A stretch of DNA of 64,000 bases from Paraburkholderia haematera (GCF_905220975.1 NZ_CAJNBK010000004.1:310001-374000), one strand, 5' to 3'; positions 26,383-36,003 are shown, numbered from the stretch's first letter. Numbers and translations: made by a program. Notes: generated by a model from the sequence alone, not told the origin.

Positions 26383-28169
26383 TGGATGCCGCCATGAGCG
26401 AACAGCAACCGCAGAACTACGTGTTCGACGTCGTGGTGATCGGCTCCGGCGCGGGCGGCATGCTGGCCGCGTGCCGCGCGGCCGACCGCGGCCTGTCCGT
26501 CGCCGTGCTCGAAAAGAGCGACGTGTACGGCGGGACCTCGGCGGTGTCGGGCGGCGGCATCTGGATTCCATGCAACCACCATATCGCCGAACTGGGCGCC
26601 ACGGATACGCGCGAGGCCGCACGAACCTACCTCGATGCCTGCACGAAAGGCATGACCGCGAGCGACCGGATCGACGCCTATCTCGACACGGCACCGGAGA
26701 TGTTGCGCTATGTCGAAGCGAATACGCCGGTGCGTTACGAAGCCTTGCCGAAGTACGCGGACTACTTTCAGGACCTGCCTGGATCGATGCCGGGTTACCG
26801 CGCGCTCGATCCTCTGCCGGTGGACGGCGCGTCGCTCGGTGCGGAGTTCGCGCGCTTGCGGCTGCCTTCGCCCGGGACGCTGATCGCCGGGCGGGTCGCG
26901 GTGACGTCGAAAGAGGCGCACATGCTTCTGTCGAAAGCGCCGGGCTATATCGGGCTTGCGCTGAAGCAGTTCGGCCGCTACTGGTTCGATCTGCGCGCGC
27001 GCAGCCGCTCGCGGCGCGATCGCCGCCTGACGCTCGGCAATGCATTGGCGGGTGGCCTGCGCCGCGCCTTGCTCGATCGCGACATTCCGCTGTGGCTCAA
27101 CGCGCCAATGACCGGATTGCTCGAAGCCGACGGACGCGTCACGGGTGTCGTGGTGGAGCGCGGGGGAGAGACCGTGCGTGTGCTCGCGAAGCGCGGCGTG
27201 ATTCTCGCGGCCGGCGGTTTCGAACGCAATCAGGCGATGCGCGAGCGCTATCTGCCGCGTCCCACGCAAGCGCAGTGGAGCGCGACGCCGCCGAACAATA
27301 CAGGCGACGCGATTGCAGTCGGCCAGCAATTGGGCGCACAGATTGCGTTGATGGAACACGTCTGGGGCGCGCCGACACTGCACGTCGATCACGAGGAAAA
27401 GCAGCGTGCGCTGTTCGTCGAGCGAAATCTGCCGGGTTGCGTGGTGGTCAACGGTCTCGGCAAACGCTTCGTCAATGAGGCCGCGCCGTATTCGGAGTTC
27501 GTTCCGGCGATGTATCGCGACCACGCGAAAACCGGGGCGTGCGTTCCGGCCTGGATGGTATTCGACGCGCAGTTTCGCAAGAAGTATCCGTGCGGGCCGA
27601 TCATGCCCAGCGTGATGATGCCCGACGCCCGCATCCCGGCGGCGTTTCGTTCTCTGCTCTATAAGGCCGATTCGCTCGACGCGCTGGCCGCACGGATCGG
27701 TGTCGACGCGCAGGGCTTGCGCGACACCGTGGAGAAAATGAATCGCTTTGCCGCGACCGGTATCGACGAAGAATTCGCCAAGGGCGGCAATGCATTCGAC
27801 ACCTACTACGGCGACCCCAGCGTCCAACCGAATCCGTGCCTGGCACCCATCGAGACCGGACCATTCTACGCCGTGCGTATCGACGCGGGCGACATCGGCA
27901 CCAAGGGCGGTCTGCTCACCGATTCGCGTGCGCGTGTCCTGCACGCCGACGGCACGCCGATTGCCGGGCTTTATGCGATCGGCAACACCAGCGCGTCGAT
28001 GATGGGGGCGAGCTACCCCGGCGCGGGCTCGACGCTCGGGCCGGCCATGACCTTTGGCTACATTGCCGCGAATCATCTCGCCGACGGTGGCGATGATCGC
28101 GATGGCAACAGCAGTCCTTCAGAACCAGCACGCGCTGCCGGCATCGAACTTCGCGGAGTCACATCATGA
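26382..28169 (+). CDS. kstD: 3-Ketosteroid Delta1-dehydrogenase-like flavoprotein
   Basis: This is a 595-residue flavoprotein. The FAD dinucleotide motif GSGAGGM begins at residue 21. The C-terminal FAD-binding part contains DIGTKGGLLTD and the stretch GASYPGAGSTLG, in which Tyr545 and Gly549 sit at the spacing of the catalytic Tyr/Gly of KstD (Tyr487/Gly491 of the Rhodococcus KstD1). KstD introduces the C1-C2 double bond into ring A, which, with 9-hydroxylation by KshAB, breaks ring B. Start ATG 26382 overlaps the hsaA stop; ATG 26394 is an alternative. It ends in an ATGA overlap with hsaB. The second KSTD, two genes on, has a different active-site pattern. Confidence 0.85.
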   Translation: MDAAMSEQQPQNYVFDVVVIGSGAGGMLAACRAADRGLSVAVLEKSDVYGGTSAVSGGGIWIPCNHHIAELGATDTREAARTYLDACTKGMTASDRIDAYLDTAPEMLRYVEANTPVRYEALPKYADYFQDLPGSMPGYRALDPLPVDGASLGAEFARLRLPSPGTLIAGRVAVTSKEAHMLLSKAPGYIGLALKQFGRYWFDLRARSRSRRDRRLTLGNALAGGLRRALLDRDIPLWLNAPMTGLLEADGRVTGVVVERGGETVRVLAKRGVILAAGGFERNQAMRERYLPRPTQAQWSATPPNNTGDAIAVGQQLGAQIALMEHVWGAPTLHVDHEEKQRALFVERNLPGCVVVNGLGKRFVNEAAPYSEFVPAMYRDHAKTGACVPAWMVFDAQFRKKYPCGPIMPSVMMPDARIPAAFRSLLYKADSLDALAARIGVDAQGLRDTVEKMNRFAATGIDEEFAKGGNAFDTYYGDPSVQPNPCLAPIETGPFYAVRIDAGDIGTKGGLLTDSRARVLHADGTPIAGLYAIGNTSASMMGASYPGAGSTLGPAMTFGYIAANHLADGGDDRDGNSSPSEPARAAGIELRGVTS

Positions 28170-28684
28170 CCGACCTCACTTCTCACCCGTTGCGCGCCGA
28201 CATGCTGCTGGCAATGCGCCGCCTCGCGCGCTCGGTCGCTGTCATCAGTTGCTGCGACGGCGAACGTCGTTATTCGATGTCGGCCACCGCGGTCGATTCG
28301 CTCTCGACCGAACCGCCCTCGCTGCTGATCTGCATTAACCGCACGTCGTCGATTTTTCCGCCGCTCGACAAAGGCGCGGCATTTTGCGTGAACGTGCTCT
28401 CGGCGCAGCATCAGCACATTGCGATCGATTGCAGCGGGCGCCTCAAAGGCGAAGAGCGCTTCACGACCGGTAACTGGCAGCGCTCGGCGCAGGGCGTGCC
28501 GTATCTGCACGATTCGCAGGCCAGTCTGATCTGCACGCAGGACGGCCGCTTCGATTACGGCACGCACGCGATCTTTATTGGCCGCGTCGAGCAGGTGCTG
28601 ATCAGTGGTGAGGTCGATCCGCTCGTGTATGTGGACGGTGTCTATACGACTGCGGCGGCGCCCGTGCGCTGCGCAGCGGCCTGA
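28166..28684 (+). CDS. hsaB: Flavin reductase partner of HsaA
   Basis: This is a 172-residue flavin reductase of the HpaC/FRP type (MRRLARSVAVISCCDGERRY, then SMSATAVDSLSTEPPSLLIC, DYGTHAIFIGRV). It supplies reduced flavin to HsaA using NADH. Its start overlaps the kstD stop (ATGA). It is separated from hsaA by kstD, an arrangement seen also in some proteobacterial steroid loci. Confidence 0.86.
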   Translation: MTDLTSHPLRADMLLAMRRLARSVAVISCCDGERRYSMSATAVDSLSTEPPSLLICINRTSSIFPPLDKGAAFCVNVLSAQHQHIAIDCSGRLKGEERFTTGNWQRSAQGVPYLHDSQASLICTQDGRFDYGTHAIFIGRVEQVLISGEVDPLVYVDGVYTTAAAPVRCAAA

Positions 28685-28700
28685 TCGGGAACATGGCGCG

Positions 28701-30398
28701 ATGCTAAGCCCAACGCCCGCAGAGCACGGATCGGCCACGCCGGTCGACATGCCGCTTGTCGTCGACGATCCTGCGTGCGTGCGCTGGGACGACGTATGCG
28801 ACGTACTGGTGGCGGGTTTCGGTGCGGCGGGCGCGTGCGCCGCGCTGGAAGCGGCGGCGGCCGGTGCGAAAGTGCGGATTGTCGAGCGTTTCGAGGGCGG
28901 TGGCGCGAGCGCGAAAAGCGGTGGCGTGGTCTACGCAGGCGGCGGCACACGCTATCAGATCGAAGCGGGCTACAGCGACACGCCCGAGGCAATGTTCGCG
29001 TACCTGCAACAGGAAGTGGGCGACGCGGTGTCCGCGGCGACGCTCAAACGTTTTTGCGCAGGCAGCGTCGATCTGTTGCACTGGCTCGAACGCCTCGGCG
29101 TGCGCTTTGCCGCGTCGGTGCCGCCGCGCAAGACGTCGTATCCGCAGAACCGCTATTACCTGTATTACTCGGGCAACGAGGCGGTGGGCGATGCCGTGCG
29201 CGAACATGCGCCGGCACCGCGCGGGCATCGGGTGGTTGGCGACGGCATGTCGGGGCGCGTGCTGTACGACACGCTGCGGCGCGCGGTGGATGCACAGCCC
29301 TTGGTCGACACGATGTGCCACGCAAGCGTGCGCAGGCTGGTCACCGACCGCAGCGGGCGCGTAATCGGCGCGCAAGTCTGGCAAGTGGCGCCGGGCCGTG
29401 CGCAGCGTACCCATCGCCGGCTCGCGCGCTGGGCCGAGCGCCTGCATAACGGCATGCCGGCGTGGGCCGACCGGTTGCGCGCCGCGCTTTATCGCGTCGA
29501 GCAGCGCGAGGGCCGGCTCATCACGATCAAGGCCGATGCGGTGGTATTGAGCACCGGCGGCTTCATCTTCAACCGGTCGATGGTGGCGCATTACGCGCCG
29601 CGTTATCTGCCGAACTGGCGTCTTGGCACGACGGGTTGCGACGGTTCGGGCATCCGGCTTGGCTTATCTGCCGGTGCCATGGCGCAGCGGCTCGAACGTG
29701 TGTCCGCGTGGCGCTTCATCAATCCGCCGTACGCATGGGCGCAAGGCTGTGTTGTGGACCGCCACGGCGAGCGCTTTTGCAACGAGGAAATCTATGGCGC
29801 CGCGCTCGGCCACGCGATGTGCGAGAACCGTGAAGGACATGCGTGGCTGATTCTCGATGCGCGGCTCGTCAAGCTCGCGCTCAGGGAATGTTTGCGCGGC
29901 AAGCTGTGGGCGTTCCAGAGCGTGCCCGCGATGCTGTTGATGCTGGCCGGCCGCCAACGCGCCCGCTCGCCGGCCGAACTGGCCGCACGCATCGGCTGCG
30001 ACCCGGCCGTGCTCGAGCGCACCATCAATGCCTACAACCTGGGCGCGCTTAACGGCATCGACCGTGCGTTCGGCAAATCCGCCGCGATGTTGCAGCCGCT
30101 CATGCAAGGCCCTTACTACGCGATCGACATTTCATCGGACAGCCGCGTGTTCCCGTGCCCGTCGATCACGCTGGGCGGCTTGCAAGTCGACGAGACGAGC
30201 AACGCGGTGCTGTCTTCGGACGGCGCACCGATCGAGGGCTTGTTCGCCGCCGGCCGGGCCGCTTGCGGCCTGGCATCGAATCACTACGTGAGCGGCCTCT
30301 CGCTCGCGGACTGTATCTGGTCCGGCCGCCAGGCGGGCCGGGCCGCAGCGGGCGTGGTTCTCGCGAACGCCGCCCATTCCCTGACTGAAACTGACTGA
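28701..30398 (+). CDS. 3-Ketosteroid Delta4(5alpha)-dehydrogenase-like flavoprotein
   Basis: This is a 565-residue FAD-dependent dehydrogenase from ATG 28701, with GFGAAGA at about residue 37. The C-terminal active-site segment reads SNHYVSGLSL, so Tyr529 and Ser531 have the Y-x-S spacing of the catalytic pair (Tyr466/Ser468) of the Rhodococcus Delta4(5alpha)-KSTD; the Tyr-Pro-Gly of Delta1-KSTDs is absent. It would convert 5alpha-reduced 3-ketosteroids to Delta4 compounds (TesI of Comamonas), widening the substrate range to 5alpha-steroids. It lies between hsaB and the hydroxysteroid dehydrogenase. Confidence 0.75.
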   Translation: MLSPTPAEHGSATPVDMPLVVDDPACVRWDDVCDVLVAGFGAAGACAALEAAAAGAKVRIVERFEGGGASAKSGGVVYAGGGTRYQIEAGYSDTPEAMFAYLQQEVGDAVSAATLKRFCAGSVDLLHWLERLGVRFAASVPPRKTSYPQNRYYLYYSGNEAVGDAVREHAPAPRGHRVVGDGMSGRVLYDTLRRAVDAQPLVDTMCHASVRRLVTDRSGRVIGAQVWQVAPGRAQRTHRRLARWAERLHNGMPAWADRLRAALYRVEQREGRLITIKADAVVLSTGGFIFNRSMVAHYAPRYLPNWRLGTTGCDGSGIRLGLSAGAMAQRLERVSAWRFINPPYAWAQGCVVDRHGERFCNEEIYGAALGHAMCENREGHAWLILDARLVKLALRECLRGKLWAFQSVPAMLLMLAGRQRARSPAELAARIGCDPAVLERTINAYNLGALNGIDRAFGKSAAMLQPLMQGPYYAIDISSDSRVFPCPSITLGGLQVDETSNAVLSSDGAPIEGLFAAGRAACGLASNHYVSGLSLADCIWSGRQAGRAAAGVVLANAAHSLTETD

Positions 30399-30412
30399 CA
30401 CTGAAAGAGAGA

Positions 30413-31183
30413 ATGAAGATGGGAGACAGACTCAAAGGCAAGATCGCCGTCGTAACGGGCGCCGCGAGCGGCGTCGGCAAACAGGATGCGTTGCTGTTCG
30501 CCCGTGAAGGCGCGCGTGTCGTGCTCACCGATGTCAACGAGGAAGCCGGCCGCGAAGTGGCCGCGCAGATCGGCGATGCCGCCCTGTTCGTGCGTCACGA
30601 CATTTCGTCGGAAACGGGCTGGAACGACGTGTTCGGCGCGGCGCAAACGACGTTCGGCACGCCGGATGTGCTGGTCAACAACGCCGCGGTGCTGTTGCTC
30701 GGCAGCATTGAAGACACCACGCTCGAACAATGGCAGCGGGTGCTGCGCATCAATGCCGAAGGCTATTTTCTCGGTTGCCGCACAGCGGTGAAGGCGATGA
30801 AGGAGAAGGGCGGTTCGATCGTCAACATGTCGTCGGTCGCGGCGTTGGGCGGACTCGGTATGTTCTGCGCCTATTCGGCCAGCAAGGGTGCCGTGACGGC
30901 GATGACGCGCGCGATCGCCGCGCACTGCAAGCAGCAGGGCTACAAGGTCCGCTGCAACACGATTCATCCGGACGGCATTCTCACGCCGATGACCGCACCG
31001 TTCTTTGGTTCTGCCGACGAAACTCGCGAGGCGCTCACGCAGTCGGTCGATCCGCATTCGCGCATGTGCCTGCCGGAAGACATCGCGAATCTGGTGCTGT
31101 TCCTTGCGTCCGACGAATCTCGCTTCATCAATGGCAGCGAGTATCGGATCGACAATGCGCAGATGATCATGGGCATCGCCTGA
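30413..31183 (+). CDS. 3beta/17beta-hydroxysteroid dehydrogenase-like SDR
   Basis: This is a 256-residue SDR with the coenzyme motif TGAASGVGKQD, acidic Asp40 after beta2 (NAD preference), NNAA, and the catalytic Ser (NMSSVAA, residue 140/141), Tyr154 and Lys158 (YSASK). Sequence and spacing match the 3beta/17beta-HSD of Comamonas testosteroni (FVRHD after beta3, IHPDGI after beta6, LFLASDES near the end). It would oxidise 3beta- or 17beta-hydroxyls to ketones, entry steps for testosterone-type substrates. ATG 30413 is used; a second ATG lies two codons on. Confidence 0.78.
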   Translation: MKMGDRLKGKIAVVTGAASGVGKQDALLFAREGARVVLTDVNEEAGREVAAQIGDAALFVRHDISSETGWNDVFGAAQTTFGTPDVLVNNAAVLLLGSIEDTTLEQWQRVLRINAEGYFLGCRTAVKAMKEKGGSIVNMSSVAALGGLGMFCAYSASKGAVTAMTRAIAAHCKQQGYKVRCNTIHPDGILTPMTAPFFGSADETREALTQSVDPHSRMCLPEDIANLVLFLASDESRFINGSEYRIDNAQMIMGIA

Positions 31184-31194
31184 GTTCGCCCGCC

Positions 31195-32349
31195 ATGGCC
31201 GATTCGCGTTTTCACCGGCTCAAAGTGGCGGACGTGATCACGGAGAGCGCCGACGCGCGCTCTTTCGTGTTCGATCTGCCGCAGACGCTGCACGATGCCT
31301 TCAGCTATCGCCCGGGGCAGTTCCTCACGCTCAAGGTGCCGTGCGCGGATGCGATTGTGCAGCGCTGCTATTCATTGTCGAGTGCGCCGGGCATCGACCG
31401 CGCGCCGAAGATCACCGTCAAGCGGGTGCGCGATGGGCGCGTGTCGAACTGGATGTGCGACAGCATTCAGCCCGGCGACGAACTCGACGTGATGACGCCC
31501 GCGGGCGTGTTCACGCCACGTTCGCTTGACGGCGACCTGCTTCTGTTCGCGGGCGGCAGCGGCATCACGCCGGTGCTGTCGATCCTCAAGTCCGCGCTGG
31601 TGAACGGGCGCGGCATGCTGACCCTGATCTACGCGAATCGGGACGCGCAATCGGTGATTTTCAGAGAGGAACTGCGTCAACTCGGGCAGCGGCACGCGGG
31701 ACGATTGCGCGTGATTCACTGGCTCGATAGCGTGCAGGGCATTCCGCAGCAGCGTCATCTGGAAGAACTGGCGCGGCCGTGGAGCACGCAGGAATGCTTC
31801 ATCTGCGGGCCGGCGCTGTTCATGGAGAACGCGTTGGCGGCCATGCTGGCGCTGGGGTTGCCGCGAGCGAAGGTGCATGTGGAGCGGTTTGCTTCGCTGC
31901 CGGATTTGCCGGCTACGGCTGGCGTGGCCGGCCTGCCTGGCACGCGCGGAGCGACTGACACGACTGGAGCAACTGGAGCAACGGGTACGCCCGAAGCGCG
32001 CACCGCATCCGCAGCACCGGAACTACCCAACGTACCCTCAGCCGCAGACTCGACCGATACAAGCTCCGTCGCCAACGCCGCGATCGAAACCGTGCTCGAC
32101 GGCACCACCTTCACCGTCATCTGCGAAAGCGGTGAAACCCTGCTCGACGCCATGCTGCGCGCCGACGTGCCCGCGCCCAACTCGTGCCGCAGCGGTTTGT
32201 GCGGCGCCTGCATGTGCCGGGTCGAGGCCGGCAGCGTGAACCTGAATGCCAACCACGTGCTCGATGCGGCCGATCTGACGGACGGCTGGACGCTTGCCTG
32301 TAGTGCGACACCTGCCAGCGCGACGCTGCGCGTGGTTTTCCCCGACTAG
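31195..32349 (+). CDS. kshB: 3-Ketosteroid 9alpha-hydroxylase reductase
   Basis: This is a 384-residue reductase with three domains: FAD-binding (RCYSLSS, about residue 60), NAD-binding (FAGGSGITPVLS about residue 119) and C-terminal plant-type [2Fe-2S] with Cys331, Cys336, Cys339 and Cys369. It passes electrons from NADH to the Rieske oxygenase KshA, encoded 20 kb away. Between NAD and ferredoxin domains lies an unusual Ala/Thr/Gly-rich linker of about 60 residues (around 245-300), longer than in typical KshB. It starts 12 bp after the HSD gene. Confidence 0.85.
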   Translation: MADSRFHRLKVADVITESADARSFVFDLPQTLHDAFSYRPGQFLTLKVPCADAIVQRCYSLSSAPGIDRAPKITVKRVRDGRVSNWMCDSIQPGDELDVMTPAGVFTPRSLDGDLLLFAGGSGITPVLSILKSALVNGRGMLTLIYANRDAQSVIFREELRQLGQRHAGRLRVIHWLDSVQGIPQQRHLEELARPWSTQECFICGPALFMENALAAMLALGLPRAKVHVERFASLPDLPATAGVAGLPGTRGATDTTGATGATGTPEARTASAAPELPNVPSAADSTDTSSVANAAIETVLDGTTFTVICESGETLLDAMLRADVPAPNSCRSGLCGACMCRVEAGSVNLNANHVLDAADLTDGWTLACSATPASATLRVVFPD

Positions 32350-32416
32350 GTTCGCGGTTCGCACGCGCGGCCCTCGCGTGTTGCGCTTGCCGCGAACCCC
32401 ACCCATCGAATTCACC

Positions 32417-34081
32417 ATGACGCTCAACCACATCCTGACGACACCCGCGCTGATCGCGCGCGGCGCCGCGCGCTACGGCACGCGCATCGCGATCGAAACA
32501 GCTCAGGGCAACCTGAGCTATGCGCAACTGGACGCGGCGCGGATCGAAGCGGCGCGCGCGTTGATGAGCTGCGGCATCCAGCCGGGCGAGCGTATCGCGA
32601 TCTGGGCGCCGAACATCGCTGAATGGATCGTAGCGGCGCTCGCGATTCACAGCGCGGGCGCGGCGCTGGTGCCGATCAATACCCGAATGAAAGGCCTGGA
32701 AGCCGCAGCGATTCTCGAGGACAGCGGCGCGCGGCTTCTGTTCTGCTGCGGCACTTTCCTTGGCGATTCGTATCCAGCCATGCTGGCCGCACACCGTCCG
32801 GCGACGCTTGAACGCATCGTGGTGTTCGACGGTCCGTCAACAGAAGCGGAAACGAGAACGGGAACGGAAGCGGCCGGCGGCTGCGACGAGACCTGGGACG
32901 CGTTCCTGCTGCGCGCCGCAGGCACCCCGATGGAGGTGTTCCGTGCCCGCGAGGCGGCGGTGCGCCCCGACACGCTGATGGACATCATGTTCACGTCCGG
33001 CACGACGGGCCGCCCCAAGGGCGTGATGACCACGCACGGCCAGAATCTCCGCGTGGTTCACGATTGGGCGCAGATCGCGACGCTGCGTGAAAGCGACCGC
33101 TATCTGATCGTCAATCCGTTCTTTCACGCGTTCGGCTACAAGGCCGGCTGGCTTGCGGCGTTCGCGAGCGGCGCGACGGTGCTGCCGCATCTCGTGTTCA
33201 ACCCGGAGCGTGTGCTCGAACGCATCGTGCGAGATCGCGTGTCCGTATTGCCGGGGCCGCCGACGCTGTATCACGCGTTGCTCGACATGCCGGGTCTGGC
33301 CATGCGCGATCTGTCGTCACTGCGAGTCGCGGTGACCGGCGCGGCGGCGATCGCACCGAGTCTCATCGAAAGAATGCGCGCACAACTGGGTTTCGAAACC
33401 GTGCTGACGGGCTATGGCCTCACGGAGTCGTGCGGCTTTGCCGCGCTATGCCGCAGCGGCGACGACGCCGAAACCGTCGCTCACACATCGGGCCGTGCGA
33501 TGCCCGGCGTGGAGATTCGCATCGCCGACAGCAGCGGTGCCGCGGTTGCCACCGGCGAGACCGGGGAAGTGCTGATTCGCGGCTATAACGTGATGCAGGG
33601 CTATTTCGGGCAGCAGGACGCCACCATCGACACGGTCGACGATGAGGGCTGGCTGCATACCGGCGACCTGGGCACGCTCGACGAACGCGGCTATCTGCGC
33701 ATTACCGACCGTATCAAGGACATGTTCATCGTCGGCGGCTTCAACTGCTATCCGGCGGAGATCGAGCGGCTGTTCAGCGCGCATCCCGCGGTGGCGCAGG
33801 TCGCGCTGGTCGGCGTACCGGACGAACGGCTCGGCGAGGTGGGGCATGCGTATGTGGTGCTGCGTTCGGGCGAGCACGCGAGCCCGGAAGAACTGACCGA
33901 CTGGGCCCGCAAGAACATGGCGAACTACAAGGTGCCACGGCATCTCTCGCTGGTCGATCAGTTGCCTGTCAGCGCGGCCGGCAAGGTGCTCAAGTACCGC
34001 TTGCGCGAGGCTGTCGAAAACGGTGCCGGAAGCAGCGCCGAAAATCACGAAAAAACCGCTGAAAACACCGCTGCAAGCTAG
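32417..34081 (+). CDS. fadD3: Acyl-CoA synthetase, HIP-CoA ligase (FadD3-like)
   Basis: This is a 554-residue AMP-forming ligase. The AMP motif FTSGTTGRPKG begins near residue 194, followed by the TGYGLTE (A5) and GEVLIRGYNVMQGYF (A7/A8) regions and the C-terminal lysine in AAGKVLKY. It resembles FadD3, which activates the propionate chain of HIP to HIP-CoA, the first step in C/D-ring breakdown. Residues 140-155 contain a Thr/Glu/Gly-rich insertion. The TAG stop codon (34079-34081) is part of the TAGTCC-type site of the hsaC unit. Confidence 0.82.
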   Translation: MTLNHILTTPALIARGAARYGTRIAIETAQGNLSYAQLDAARIEAARALMSCGIQPGERIAIWAPNIAEWIVAALAIHSAGAALVPINTRMKGLEAAAILEDSGARLLFCCGTFLGDSYPAMLAAHRPATLERIVVFDGPSTEAETRTGTEAAGGCDETWDAFLLRAAGTPMEVFRAREAAVRPDTLMDIMFTSGTTGRPKGVMTTHGQNLRVVHDWAQIATLRESDRYLIVNPFFHAFGYKAGWLAAFASGATVLPHLVFNPERVLERIVRDRVSVLPGPPTLYHALLDMPGLAMRDLSSLRVAVTGAAAIAPSLIERMRAQLGFETVLTGYGLTESCGFAALCRSGDDAETVAHTSGRAMPGVEIRIADSSGAAVATGETGEVLIRGYNVMQGYFGQQDATIDTVDDEGWLHTGDLGTLDERGYLRITDRIKDMFIVGGFNCYPAEIERLFSAHPAVAQVALVGVPDERLGEVGHAYVVLRSGEHASPEELTDWARKNMANYKVPRHLSLVDQLPVSAAGKVLKYRLREAVENGAGSSAENHEKTAENTAAS

Positions 34082-34122
34082 TCCCAACAGACGATGTTAG
34101 CCGCCCCCGGGACCGCCAGAAT
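34079..34122 (+). promoter_or_regulatory. Candidate activator site plus -10 (hsaC operon)
   Basis: TAGTCCCAACAGACGATG at 34079-34096 begins with the stop codon of fadD3. CAGAAT follows 20 nt later (34117-34122). hsaC starts at 34158. This would make hsaC the head of its own transcript while also being reachable by read-through. Confidence 0.65.
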
Positions 34123-34157
34123 AAGCCTGACAACAACAGGTTCTGGAGGAGTCGGAG

Positions 34158-35054
34158 ATGATCGATGTACGGGCTTTAGGCTACGTCGTCGTGCAGTCGG
34201 CGGATGTCGGCACATGGCGCGGCTACGCGGAAAACGTGCTGGGCATGCAGACGCAGGACGCAACGGACGGCGCGCTGTATGTGAAGATGGACGAGCGCGA
34301 TTTCCGCTACCTGATCGTGCCTGGCGACGCCGATCGCTACTTCGCGTCGGGTTGGGAGCTGGCCGACGCGGCCGCCTTCGACGACGCGATCCGCACCCTT
34401 GAGCTGGCCGGCGTGGAAACGATCCGCGCCAGCGCGAAAGAAGCCGCGCTGCGCCGCGTGCAGGCGATGGCGTGGTGCACCGATCCGTCCGGCAACCGGC
34501 ATGAGTTCTTCTGGGGCGTGCGCGCCGATTTCCGGCGCTTCGCTTCACCGCTCGGCGTGACCGGTTTCGTTACCGGCGCGATGGGACTCGGCCACGCGGT
34601 GCTGCCCGCCCCGCAATTCGACGCCACCGACGCATTCCTGCGTGACGTGCTCGGCTTCGAACTCTCCGACATCTTCCGTGTGCGCTTCACCGACGATCCC
34701 GCCGAACCCGAGAAGCGCATCCACTTTCTGCATTGCAGGAACGCGCGCCATCACAGTCTCGCGATCATGGATCTCGCGGTGCCGTCCGGCTGCATCCACG
34801 TGATGGCCGAAGTGAATTCGATGGACGAAGTGGGCCGCGCGCTCGACCGGGTCGCGGCGCATGGCGTGAAGCTCTCCGCCACGCTCGGCCGTCATTGCAA
34901 CGACCACATGATCTCGTTCTACATGAAAACGCCGGGCGGCTTCGATCTGGAGTATGGCTACGGCGGGTTGACGGTCGATTGGGCGCAGCACAGCGTCTAC
35001 GAGGCGACCCGCGTGAGCCTGTGGGGCCACGACTTCAGCGTGGGATTCCGCTAG
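34158..35054 (+). CDS. hsaC: 3,4-DHSA extradiol dioxygenase
   Basis: This is a 298-residue type I extradiol dioxygenase with two VOC modules. The iron ligands His146 (GLGHAVL), a His in RHHSLA (198/199) and Glu265 (FDLEYGYGG) are present, with the acid-base His of RHCNDH. HsaC cleaves the catechol ring A of 3,4-DHSA (meta cleavage) to 4,9-DSHA, the substrate of HsaD. The ribosome site GGAGGAGTCGGAG is strong. It is the head of the 15-gene unit for C/D-ring degradation. Confidence 0.9.
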   Translation: MIDVRALGYVVVQSADVGTWRGYAENVLGMQTQDATDGALYVKMDERDFRYLIVPGDADRYFASGWELADAAAFDDAIRTLELAGVETIRASAKEAALRRVQAMAWCTDPSGNRHEFFWGVRADFRRFASPLGVTGFVTGAMGLGHAVLPAPQFDATDAFLRDVLGFELSDIFRVRFTDDPAEPEKRIHFLHCRNARHHSLAIMDLAVPSGCIHVMAEVNSMDEVGRALDRVAAHGVKLSATLGRHCNDHMISFYMKTPGGFDLEYGYGGLTVDWAQHSVYEATRVSLWGHDFSVGFR

Positions 35055-35118
35055 GCCCCGATCAGCAATCCCGCAGCGACGTCGCAGAAAACACGCAGCA
35101 AACCCGCAGGAATAACGC

Positions 35119-36003
35119 ATGAAACAACTCGACAAAGCACTCAGCGCGCGCGATGCCGTCGCGCAACTCGCCGACGGCATGACGATCGGCATCGGCGGCT
35201 GGGGTCCCCGCCGCAAACCGATGGCACTCGTGCGCGAGATCGTCCGCTCGAATCTGAAGGACCTCACCGTGGTCGCGTATGGCGGCCCTGACGTTGGGCT
35301 GCTGTGCGCGGCAGGCAAAGTCCGCAAGCTCGTGTTCGGCTTTGTCTCGCTCGACGTGATTCCGCTCGAACCGCATTTCCGCCGGGCGCGCGAACAGGGC
35401 GCACTCGACGTATGGGAACTCGACGAAGGCCTGCTGCAACTCGGCCTGCGCGCAGCGGCGGCACGTCTGCCGTTTTTGCCGACCCGTGTCGGGCTGGGCA
35501 CCGATCTGCTGAAACACGCGCCGCATCTGCGCACCGTGCAATCGCCCTATGGCGGCGAGACGCTGCTGGCGATGCCGGCGCTCGAACTCGACGCCGCGTT
35601 GCTGCATGTGAATGCCGCTGACCGGATGGGCAATACGCGCATCGACGGTCCGGATCCTTTCTTCGACGCATGGTTTGCGCGCGCCGCGAAGAAGTGCTTT
35701 GTCAGCAGCGAAACGCTGGTCGAAACGCTGGCGAGCGATGATCTCGATCTCGCGCGCCGCAACACCTTCGAGCGATCGCTTGTAAGCGGCGTGGTGCACG
35801 CGCCGTGCGGCGCGCATCCCACATCGTGCGCGCCTGCCTATGGCTGGGATCTGCCGCATCTGAAGGCGTATTGCGCGAGCGCGGAAGACCCGCAACAAAC
35901 AGCGGCTTACCTGAGTGACGTAGTAGGCGCCGACGAACCGGGCTATCTGCAACGCGCAGGCGGCCGGTCCCATGTAGCGGCGTTGCCGTTGCCGATTCTG
36001 TAA
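35119..36003 (+). CDS. ipdA: CoA-transferase-fold subunit A, ring-opening hydrolase
   Basis: This is a 294-residue protein of the class I CoA-transferase alpha family (GMTIGIGGWGPRRKPMALV near the N-terminus). With IpdB it forms IpdAB, which is not a transferase but hydrolyses the cyclic COCHEA-CoA intermediate, opening ring C of HIP. ipdB follows after 10 bp. AGGAA precedes ATG 35119. Confidence 0.86.
   Translation: MKQLDKALSARDAVAQLADGMTIGIGGWGPRRKPMALVREIVRSNLKDLTVVAYGGPDVGLLCAAGKVRKLVFGFVSLDVIPLEPHFRRAREQGALDVWELDEGLLQLGLRAAAARLPFLPTRVGLGTDLLKHAPHLRTVQSPYGGETLLAMPALELDAALLHVNAADRMGNTRIDGPDPFFDAWFARAAKKCFVSSETLVETLASDDLDLARRNTFERSLVSGVVHAPCGAHPTSCAPAYGWDLPHLKAYCASAEDPQQTAAYLSDVVGADEPGYLQRAGGRSHVAALPLPIL

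Noticed and set aside
25261..28076. Long minus-strand open frames (594 and 591 residues) opposite hsaA and kstD
   Set aside because: Arg/His-rich products with no family features; hsaA and kstD have clear motifs on the plus strand.
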